A stretch of DNA of 64,000 bases, from NCBI GenBank assembly GCA_945865175.1, contig CAMBDA010000002.1, forward strand, positions 62,001 through 126,000. The letters are read 5' to 3'. The position numbers were made by a program, and so were the translations under genes. Shown piece after piece: positions 24,286 to 31,215 of the stretch; the first letter of the stretch is position 1, and each line of letters begins with the position of its first letter. This DNA comes from an uncultured Prevotellaceae bacterium. GTDB taxonomy: Bacteria > Bacteroidota > Bacteroidia > Bacteroidales > Bacteroidaceae. The notes beneath the pieces were generated by a model that saw only the letters and a list, made by a program, of their open reading frames with translations, was not told the origin of the DNA and did no database searches.

Positions 24286-25485
24286 TTACAGATAGGTGAG
24301 CCTATGCCAGATACCCTCCAGCGGTCCTCGTTTGTGACGGGCCATCCACCATGTGCAGAAAGCTACCTGCAACAACAGCACACCCAAACAGAGAAGTTCG
24401 CTCCACGTGTCGCACCATACCAGATGGAGCCCCCAGTGGTAAAAGAGGAATGAACCGATGATACTCTGAGTTACATAGTTGGTGAGGCTCATCCTTCCAT
24501 ATGGCATGAGCCAGCGCATGACGTGCTGGACGGGCGTATAATAGAAGGCAAAAAGCAGGGTACACACAATCATCAGCATAAAGAAGAAACGCTGCAGGGA
24601 TCCGAATACCGAAAGTAGGGAACCACGGAAAGCATCGTTGGCCAGGAAGCCGATGCAACTCGCCCGGAGCGATTCACCATCAATCCCACCCACAAACAAT
24701 GGAAGCAGGCTGCCCAGACCAGTCAAAGGAAAATAGAGCATCAGGCTACCTATAAAGATATAACCCCACAGCCGAGTGTTGCGCTGTGTGAGCGAAAAGG
24801 CATCCATGCGACCGGCCACCATGCCCAGCATAAACAGGCCAGCTGTCTGGAAGAAACGGCCAGCACCCCAAGCCCATGCAAGACTGAAAATCTGGCCATG
24901 CCACAGATTGGCACACACCGTTTCCAAAAAACTTCCTTCTGCCAACATCTTCATGGCCTGCATCCAATGCTCACCATAAGGAAAATCGAAGATACCCAGC
25001 TTTTCGGGAGCCACGAAAGCAAGCCCCATCTTCACCCATTCGATGGGCTGAAGCAGACACATGGCGGCCAATACCAGCACCGTACGGGTGCGCAAGTTGC
25101 AAATAAAGGGCATGATAAGGCCTACAAGGCTATAGAGCACCAGCACTTCCCCGCAGAAGAAGGCAGCATTGAGGTTACCAAAGAGAAACAGCAGCACCAT
25201 ACGCCACAAGAAACGCAAACGGAAATCATCACCACGCTCGCGAGCATGCATGAGCATAATGTGAAAGCTAAAGCCAAAGAGAAGGGCAAAAATGGCGTAG
25301 GCCTTGCCTCCGATCACAAACCAAAGGCTGTCCCACACCATCTGGTCGATGAACTGAAGACAGGGAGAGTCGGGAACCGGCTGGTTGTAGAGGTTGAAAT
25401 GCTCAATTGCGTGGAGCATGAGAATCATAGCCACGGCAATGCCTCTGATGGCATCCGCCACTGCAATACGTTTATGTGTACCCAT
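24286..25485 (-). CDS. DUF418 family membrane protein (YeiB-like)
   Basis: 399 residues with about ten membrane helices. The N-terminus (RIAVADAIRGIAVAMILMLHA) and the C-terminal DUF418 region (LMPYGRMSLTNYVTQSIIGSFLFY) are diagnostic. Family members are inner-membrane proteins related to acyltransferase-3 type proteins; the exact function is unknown, with transport or acyl transfer proposed. The gene has its own good promoter. Confidence 0.88.
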   Translation of the reverse strand: MGTHKRIAVADAIRGIAVAMILMLHAIEHFNLYNQPVPDSPCLQFIDQMVWDSLWFVIGGKAYAIFALLFGFSFHIMLMHARERGDDFRLRFLWRMVLLFLFGNLNAAFFCGEVLVLYSLVGLIMPFICNLRTRTVLVLAAMCLLQPIEWVKMGLAFVAPEKLGIFDFPYGEHWMQAMKMLAEGSFLETVCANLWHGQIFSLAWAWGAGRFFQTAGLFMLGMVAGRMDAFSLTQRNTRLWGYIFIGSLMLYFPLTGLGSLLPLFVGGIDGESLRASCIGFLANDAFRGSLLSVFGSLQRFFFMLMIVCTLLFAFYYTPVQHVMRWLMPYGRMSLTNYVTQSIIGSFLFYHWGLHLVWCDTWSELLCLGVLLLQVAFCTWWMARHKRGPLEGIWHRLTYL

Positions 25486-25534
25486 TGACTGAAATCTGTT
25501 TAAAATAAAAAATAATTATTTGCTTTTCTGTCTG

Positions 25535-25566
25535 CAAATTTATAGAAAAACTATGGAAAAATCAAA
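25535..25566 (-). promoter_or_regulatory. Promoter of the DUF418 gene
   Basis: Leftward TTTG (25566-25563), 20 bp, TAAATTTG (25542-25535). It is about 50 bp before the start at 25485. Confidence 0.78.
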
Positions 25567-25625
25567 CATCCGTGTGTCCATCCCTTCAAATTTGCTATAA
25601 ACGGACAAAAAAATGTCAGAAAACC

Positions 25626-25655
25626 TTGCATATTCAAAAATAAGATGTACCTTTG
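25626..25655 (+). promoter_or_regulatory. Promoter of tRNA-Ser
   Basis: TTG at 25626-25628, 19 bp, TACCTTTG at 25648-25655. A second -7-like TAAATTTG lies at 25669-25676, seven bases from the mature tRNA end, but without a -33 at the right distance. Confidence 0.7.
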
Positions 25656-25682
25656 CAGCCGCTAAAGCTAAATTTGCGACAA

Positions 25683-25770
25683 GGAGAGGTGCTCGAGTGG
25701 TTGAAGAGGCACGCCTGGAAAGCGTGTAACCGGCAAAACCGGTTCGCAGGTTCGAATCCTGTTCTCTCCG
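25683..25770 (+). tRNA. tRNA-Ser (anticodon GGA)
   Basis: 88 bases forming a class II tRNA. The 7-bp acceptor stem starts GGAGAGG and ends in TCTCTCC plus discriminator G, with one G-T pair. The anticodon GGA is at 25717-25719 in a CTGGAAA loop. The long variable arm has an ACCGG/CCGGT stem, and the T arm is GCAGG TTCGAAT CCTGT. The long variable arm and GGA anticodon identify serine (UCC/UCU codons). CCA is not encoded. Confidence 0.97.
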
Positions 25771-25904
25771 CGAAGAAGCCGATAAACGGGGGGATACGTT
25801 GTAGGAACCAGTTTGTTAAGATGGGTTCCTTTTAAGTTTTCTCATTGCCATCTGCTCTATAGGTGAACAAAGAAAAGCATAATAAGGACAGGAAACAATA
25901 AAGA

Positions 25905-25937
25905 TGCCCTTGTAACCGTGAACACCTTACAAGGGCA
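25905..25937 (-). terminator. Hairpin behind the Na/Pi cotransporter gene
   Basis: TGCCCTTGTAA (25905-25915) pairs perfectly with TTACAAGGGCA (25927-25937), an 11-bp stem. Read leftward it is followed by the T-rich TCTTTATTGTTT. It lies 67 bp after the gene at 26005. Confidence 0.65.
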
Positions 25938-26004
25938 CCATTGAATTCCACCCATCAGAGTTGCTATCTTATTACATACAATCACATCGCGAAAGGAATA
26001 AAAA

Positions 26005-27684
26005 CTATTTCTTGCAGGTGGCCTGTACCACATTCAGAATATAATCGGCCAGTTTCTCACACTCGCTGATGAAATCAGAATAGAATACACCTATCTGATA
26101 GCTGTAGACATGATTGTTGACGTCCTGAATGTTCTGATTCTTGAGTTGTGAACGATAGTTGTTAATCTCATGCTCCAGATTGTATGCCTTGCTGGGCACA
26201 TTGGGTTGAAGGTCGCTCTTGGCAACAATGGCAACCATCTCATTGAGCGCCTCCTCCACAAGACTCATCATGCTACGAATATGATCCAGCTGTCCAGGAA
26301 CGAAATCCTCCTCGGTATACTGACGTTTTCTGCTCAACGTACGTCCCATGTTGAAGCAACAGTCACCAATGCTCTCAAGCTCGTCCACCTGGCGAAGCAT
26401 TCGCTGTATACGCGACTTTGACTCACTGGACAAACGGCCCTCACTTACCTGGTTCAGATAATTGGCTATCTCCAGCTCCATCTTGTCTGTGATACTCTCA
26501 TATTTCTCAATCCGGCTGTAAAGACTCACAAACTCGTCATCCTTTTCCGTCTGAAGAAGCGTCTTTACGAAGGAGAACATACGCTGACAACGGTCGGCAA
26601 ACACATTGATTTCCTTCTGTGCCTCCAAAATGGACAACTCGGCCGTGCTCAACAAACCGCCAGAGATAAAACGCAGCCTGTACTCCTCGTCCTGGTCCTT
26701 CTGCGGGAGAATCTTGCACACGAGCTGCTCTATCTGACGCACAAACCATATCAGCACCAACGTATTGAAGATATTAAAGGCTGAATGGAAGGCGGAAAGC
26801 TTGAAAAGGTCATTGTTGCTCATGTGAAGCACATCGGTGACTATCCATGTAATAAAATCGCAGAACGGATAGAACATGCACAGAACAGCCACTACACCAA
26901 ACACGTTGAAAAACATATGCGCAAGAGCAGCACGCCTTGCCTGTGTGTTAGCGGTCATGGATGCGATGAAAGCAGTAATGGTGGTACCAATGTTCTGGCC
27001 CATTGCAAGTGCTGCCGCCTGTTCAAACCCAAAACCAGGAATATGCATGTCAAAGAGCATGAGGGTGATGGCCATGGTGGCTGCAGAGGCCTGAACAACC
27101 ATCGTAACAATGGCTCCTACCAACACAAATAGAAGAATAGTGAGGAATCCGCCACTGCCAGCCCAACCTGCCAGCAACGATGCCACCATATCGCCAATCT
27201 GAAGGGCTTCGGCATTCTTCTGCAAATAGCTGAGACCCATAAACAGGAAAGAAAAACCGAAAACAAACTCGCCAATGCTTTTCTTCTTGCTTTCACTATT
27301 GAAGATAAGCGGTATGCCTATGGCCAAAAGAGGCAAAGCAAAAGCTGCAATGTTTACCTTGAATCCAATGGCTGAAATAATCCATGCAGTAACAGTGGTA
27401 CCAATATTGGCACCCATAATCACACCAATACTTTGTGCCAACGTCATCAAGCCCGCATTCACAAAACTCACGACCATCACCGTAGTAGCGCTGGAGCTCT
27501 GAATGAGAGCGGTAATCAGTATGCCCGTAAGGACCCCCATCACACGGTTACGTGTCATTGAAGACAAAATACTACGCAGACGTTCACCTGCAAATTTTTC
27601 AAGGCCCTCACTCATGATTTTCATGCCGTAGAGGAACAACGCTAGTGAGCCCAGGAGGCTCAGAAGATTGATTAGAAACTCCAT
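26005..27684 (-). CDS. Na+/phosphate cotransporter family protein with PhoU-like domain
   Basis: 559 residues. The first half has two inverted Na/Pi-cotransporter repeats, each with a signature: QSSSATT near residue 62 in TALIQSSSATTVMVV, and GQNIGTTITAFIAS in the second repeat, with GANIGTTVTAW between them. The C-terminal 200 residues are helical with PhoU-like features (ELESIGDCCFNMGR). Bacterial NptA/YjbB proteins of this type move phosphate, usually outward or with sodium. It is a single-gene unit with its own promoter and hairpin. Confidence 0.93.
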   Translation of the reverse strand: MEFLINLLSLLGSLALFLYGMKIMSEGLEKFAGERLRSILSSMTRNRVMGVLTGILITALIQSSSATTVMVVSFVNAGLMTLAQSIGVIMGANIGTTVTAWIISAIGFKVNIAAFALPLLAIGIPLIFNSESKKKSIGEFVFGFSFLFMGLSYLQKNAEALQIGDMVASLLAGWAGSGGFLTILLFVLVGAIVTMVVQASAATMAITLMLFDMHIPGFGFEQAAALAMGQNIGTTITAFIASMTANTQARRAALAHMFFNVFGVVAVLCMFYPFCDFITWIVTDVLHMSNNDLFKLSAFHSAFNIFNTLVLIWFVRQIEQLVCKILPQKDQDEEYRLRFISGGLLSTAELSILEAQKEINVFADRCQRMFSFVKTLLQTEKDDEFVSLYSRIEKYESITDKMELEIANYLNQVSEGRLSSESKSRIQRMLRQVDELESIGDCCFNMGRTLSRKRQYTEEDFVPGQLDHIRSMMSLVEEALNEMVAIVAKSDLQPNVPSKAYNLEHEINNYRSQLKNQNIQDVNNHVYSYQIGVFYSDFISECEKLADYILNVVQATCKK

Positions 27685-27712
27685 AAATGTAAAAATAGTG
27701 TTTATTTCTTTG

Positions 27713-27743
27713 CAAAAATATGTAAATATTATTACATATACAA
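27713..27743 (-). promoter_or_regulatory. Promoter of the Na/Pi cotransporter gene
   Basis: Leftward TTG (27743-27741), 20 bp, TATTTTTG (27720-27713), about 29 bp before the start codon. Confidence 0.65.
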
Positions 27744-27779
27744 TACTTTTATGTTACAAAATCATGTCTAGGCACAAAA

Positions 27780-27806
27780 AATCCTCACCTTTATATGGTG
27801 AGGATT
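27780..27806 (-). terminator. Intrinsic terminator of the outer-membrane gene group
   Basis: A perfect 10-bp stem AATCCTCACC/GGTGAGGATT with a 7-base loop. Read leftward it is followed by TTTTTT, a standard intrinsic terminator 13 bp after the 27820 stop. Confidence 0.85.
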
Positions 27807-27819
27807 ATATAATGGTAGA

Positions 27820-28806
27820 TTAAAACAACCTATATGCTATCCGAAAATTGACTACGGGATATACTCGAATACTCTTGGCAAAATTCATGTACTCGCGGAT
27901 GCTTCGTCCATAGTTCTCCACCTCGTGAGTCAAGCATGTGCCATCATGCGTGTACACATGGGGTGTTTTGCCAATGTACATCACACCACAGTCGAAGGAA
28001 CAGTTTATCTTCTTTTGCCTTGACAGCACATTACCATAGCCGAATCCTATATAAGGCCTCACTTTATTGATAGACAATTTGGACTTGACCATACATTCAT
28101 CGTTTGGATACAACTTATAGGTATCACCCTTGCTGTGCAACAAATTTCCCGCTTCATCAAAGATGTCTCTCTTATAGCTACCTAATGACATACCCATCGT
28201 GCCATAGCTCCTGATAGTGGCACATACATCAGGCGGGAGTTCCAAACCCATGAAAAGATCCTCTTCGTTCACCACCTTATCATAGATGTTGTTATACATG
28301 TTCACAGCTACCAAGGTCGGAGTATCTTCTATCACGTTTTCCGCACGGGCCACAACATGCTTTCCCGCATAGAATCCTACAGTGAAATGCCACTTCTTAT
28401 TGGTAAACGGTAACACATCGACCAGAAACTTGAAACTGGTCATCGAGGGTGTACCTTCCATATATACATGGTCGTCAGGTTCGTAGCCAGTCATGTCCTT
28501 CATCAGCTCAGCCATCTTGCCGAAGCTGGTCAGTTGGTTGTTGGAATCATACTTTCCTACAGGTTCATCTCCCAACTGGATGTTGAACTTCATACGGTAC
28601 TTGAACTGAGGCATATAGTCGACCCCTGTCCTTACGTGCAGATATTGTCCCACAGGTGAAGAAGCCTCCAGTCCAATACCAGTGGAACCAGCCGTAACAC
28701 CTAAATCAATATGATTGAATATCTTATATTCCTGAGTCACAAACTGAGAATGTGCTACCACGGAGGTATAGAAACACACGACAAGCAAGGATAGGGCCTT
28801 CTTCAT
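27820..28806 (-). CDS. Exported hypothetical protein, probably an outer-membrane beta-barrel
   Basis: 328 residues with a signal peptide (about 1-20, ending AHSQ). The mature part alternates polar and hydrophobic residues, with strands such as LHVRTGVDYMPQFKYRMKF and KWHFTVGFYAG, and ends VYPVVNFRIAYRLF. A terminal aromatic residue (Phe) and such strands are typical of outer-membrane barrels. No named family is recognised. It starts four bases after the 28811 gene and must be co-transcribed with it. Confidence 0.65.
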   Translation of the reverse strand: MKKALSLLVVCFYTSVVAHSQFVTQEYKIFNHIDLGVTAGSTGIGLEASSPVGQYLHVRTGVDYMPQFKYRMKFNIQLGDEPVGKYDSNNQLTSFGKMAELMKDMTGYEPDDHVYMEGTPSMTSFKFLVDVLPFTNKKWHFTVGFYAGKHVVARAENVIEDTPTLVAVNMYNNIYDKVVNEEDLFMGLELPPDVCATIRSYGTMGMSLGSYKRDIFDEAGNLLHSKGDTYKLYPNDECMVKSKLSINKVRPYIGFGYGNVLSRQKKINCSFDCGVMYIGKTPHVYTHDGTCLTHEVENYGRSIREYMNFAKSIRVYPVVNFRIAYRLF

Positions 28807-28810
28807 TTTC

Positions 28811-29929
28811 TTATCTGATTACCTTCTTTCCATTTACAATATATATACCAGCAGGAAGCGTATGCAGGTCTTCCACCTTTTCGGCAACCTTTAAGCCAGA
28901 AAGCGTATAAACAGCCTTTGCGACAGAAACGCCGGAAACTCCGATAATGCCACTCTCCAACTTGTATTTCTCCAATTCCTCAGGTGACATAAAGACAAGC
29001 TCTGAGGCTGTGCCTTCAGGAACCTGCAGATAAGCACTGTTGGCAGCAATATAGGGGTCGGAGGACATTACAAAGCCTATCTCGCCATTCTCCGTAAGCC
29101 CCAACACACGCATGGTATTTCCATTGTAAGCAGTACGTGCATCCTTAGACTTAGGACGATAAGGATTGTTAAAGTAAACTCCCTTCAGAAGATTCGCCCT
29201 GCCAAGCTGAGACTTGTCGCGCACAAAGAGTTCCAACTTGTTGTCACCCGCCTGATTGCTACTGCACTCAATGAGGACAGGGGTATTGGCTGGAATAACC
29301 TCATCCGTAATTTCCTCAATGGCTACAATATGCTTGTAAATTTCCTTGACAGTATATGCCTTCATGCCTTCACCTAGCATTTTGATGCGAAAATCAGCAT
29401 AAAAAGTCTGGTAAAACTTACTTCCGCACTGAAGCGACGGACGGAGACCAAAATAATTGGTCTCTGTATCCAGCGGAATGGGAAGCCACTTCCTATATTC
29501 ACCCTTGTTGGTAGTACCCAACTGACCATCGGGGACATTGGTGGTCTCCTCATCGCTAAGATATTTGCCCAGAGAACCATTACTAGCATACAACTGATAC
29601 GTTCCATCCCCATAAGGATAGATGGTGACATAATGGGATATAATATCATGGACACCAGTGCCCTGGCTCTGCAAGTCATAATTATTGTTGCCTACATTTA
29701 TCACCTGAATAATGCTAGCTGGATTGTCAATACATCTGTCCAAGTCTTTCCATAGCTCCATCGCACCCATGTCTGCACTTGTCGTACTATAATTGATGCT
29801 ACCCGTGTTATCCAAAACATAAACGTATCGCTCTGTCTTATAGTTTTTCACTCTGTAAAGACCGTTCTTGATTTGGGCATTGATACTCAAGACAAAAAAT
29901 AAACCTAAAAAAGTATTTAATAACTTCAT
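28811..29929 (-). CDS. Secreted hypothetical protein with type IX-like C-terminal tail
   Basis: 372 residues. Signal peptide 1-18 (LNTFLGLFFVLSINAQ). The N-terminal part opens NGLYRVKNYKTERYVYV, similar in style to the repeated module of the CotH-type protein at 13587 but not clearly homologous. The C-terminus, VYTLSGLKV...LPAGIYIVNGKKVIR, matches the short sorting-like tails common in Prevotella secreted proteins. It lies only 16 bp beyond the hairpin that follows ompA, so it has no room for a full promoter and may depend on read-through. Confidence 0.68.
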   Translation of the reverse strand: MKLLNTFLGLFFVLSINAQIKNGLYRVKNYKTERYVYVLDNTGSINYSTTSADMGAMELWKDLDRCIDNPASIIQVINVGNNNYDLQSQGTGVHDIISHYVTIYPYGDGTYQLYASNGSLGKYLSDEETTNVPDGQLGTTNKGEYRKWLPIPLDTETNYFGLRPSLQCGSKFYQTFYADFRIKMLGEGMKAYTVKEIYKHIVAIEEITDEVIPANTPVLIECSSNQAGDNKLELFVRDKSQLGRANLLKGVYFNNPYRPKSKDARTAYNGNTMRVLGLTENGEIGFVMSSDPYIAANSAYLQVPEGTASELVFMSPEELEKYKLESGIIGVSGVSVAKAVYTLSGLKVAEKVEDLHTLPAGIYIVNGKKVIR

Positions 29930-29945
29930 AACCCTAAATTAAAAA

Positions 29946-29981
29946 GGGCCTGCCCCTTCGCTGATAAAGTCTGGCAGGCCC
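29946..29981 (-). terminator. Terminator or attenuator behind ompA
   Basis: GGGCCTGCC (29946-29954) pairs with GGCAGGCCC (29973-29981). Read leftward it is followed by TTTTT. The next gene starts only 16 bp further on the same strand, so this may be a partial terminator. Confidence 0.75.
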
Positions 29982-30001
29982 CCCCAAAATGATAATTAAA
30001 C

Positions 30002-31138
30002 TTATTTAGCAATACAAATGCTCACACGGTTCTGCTCATCCTTGGAGAATGGCTGCTCAGTATCACCCTTAGCATCGGTAGTGATGCGGCTGGCGGCAAT
30101 ACCAAACTTGTTCTTCAAAGTTTCAGCCACAACATTAGCACGCTTTACAGAAAGATTCTTGTTGATGGTGGCGTTACCTGTACCCTTGTCTGCATAACCG
30201 GTAATAGACACACGTGCATTAGGGTTAGCCTTCAAGTAAGCAGCAATCTCTTCCACCTTCTTCATCTCCTGAGAAGTTATCTGTGTAGCACGAATAGTGA
30301 AGAAAATATCTCTACGCAACGGTTCAGCCACTGCCTTGGCAGCCACCTCACGGTCACGATATACAATCTTCTCCACAACCTTCTCAACAGGCTTTTCTAC
30401 GATACGCTCAACAACCTGCACATCCTTCCTAACCGTCTGCTGGCGAGTGGTCTTGCCAAGATTAACCTTAACACCAACCAAACCGTTGAAATTCCAGTCA
30501 CTGTTGCCAGCCTTCTTGCTGTTGTACTTGTCTGAGAGCGTGTTGGCTGAAACTTCCAGACCTACAGCAACTCTTTCGCACACATTGAAATCGAGGTCAA
30601 GACCTACTTCACCCACAAAGCGAGCCTTGCTGCCATCCCAAAGGTTACGCAAATACTGGTCATTGGCAGGGTCTGCACCATAAGTGGCCAAAATAGCACG
30701 GTTTGCATCACATGCTTCGTCGTTATTGAAACCTATATTGGCACCAATACCTGCAAACAAAGTAAGGTCTACCAGACGATTAGCCTTAAAGCCTCCAAAG
30801 AGGTTGGTCAGATTGATGGTTCCATCAACGGTAGGAGCCACATAATTCCACTTCCACTTGTAGGTGTTGCCTTCAATTTTGCTGCCGCCCTTGCTCTGCC
30901 AAGCGTTCACACTCAGACGGGCACCCCAGATGGAGTTGAAATTGTAACCAGCAGCCACCTGCGCATTTGGAGACAACAGGTCGCCAAACTTGATTTCACC
31001 AAGCGTATATTGTCCACCCACCTGGGCACGAATGTACCAGTGGGGATTGAATACGGTCTCAGTAGTAGTCTGCTGTGCCATGGCGGTCACACCTCCCACA
31101 GCCATCAGAACCGTAAGCAATGTTTTCTTCAGTTTCAT
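30002..31138 (-). CDS. OmpA family outer-membrane protein
   Basis: 378 residues. Signal peptide 1-21 (ending AMAQ), N-terminal eight-stranded-type barrel (about 30-235), a linker rich in Val/Glu (VVERIVEKPVEKVVEKIV) and a C-terminal OmpA/MotB peptidoglycan-binding domain with ITGYADKGTGNATINKNLS and RANVVAETLKNKFGI. Such proteins tie the outer membrane to the cell wall and are among the most abundant Bacteroidetes proteins. It follows the large lipoprotein gene by 77 bp with a stem-loop between them. Confidence 0.94.
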   Translation of the reverse strand: MKLKKTLLTVLMAVGGVTAMAQQTTTETVFNPHWYIRAQVGGQYTLGEIKFGDLLSPNAQVAAGYNFNSIWGARLSVNAWQSKGGSKIEGNTYKWKWNYVAPTVDGTINLTNLFGGFKANRLVDLTLFAGIGANIGFNNDEACDANRAILATYGADPANDQYLRNLWDGSKARFVGEVGLDLDFNVCERVAVGLEVSANTLSDKYNSKKAGNSDWNFNGLVGVKVNLGKTTRQQTVRKDVQVVERIVEKPVEKVVEKIVYRDREVAAKAVAEPLRRDIFFTIRATQITSQEMKKVEEIAAYLKANPNARVSITGYADKGTGNATINKNLSVKRANVVAETLKNKFGIAASRITTDAKGDTEQPFSKDEQNRVSICIAK

Positions 31139-31171
31139 AATACTTATATTTAAATGGTTTCACAGAAGTTG

Positions 31172-31203
31172 TCTCTGCAAGCCTCATAAGAGGCCTGCAG
31201 AGA
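31172..31203 (-). other. Intergenic stem-loop between lipoprotein and ompA genes
   Basis: TCTCTGCA-A-GCCTC pairs with GAGGC-C-TGCAGAGA around an ATAA loop: 13 pairs with one mismatch. No U tract follows on the minus strand, so it is more likely an RNA-processing or stability element than a full terminator. Confidence 0.65.
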
Positions 31204-31215
31204 AACATATCCCAG

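Noticed and set aside
25669..25676. TAAATTTG just before the tRNA as its promoter
   Set aside because: No -33 element at the right distance; the promoter at 25626-25655 has both elements and correct spacing.
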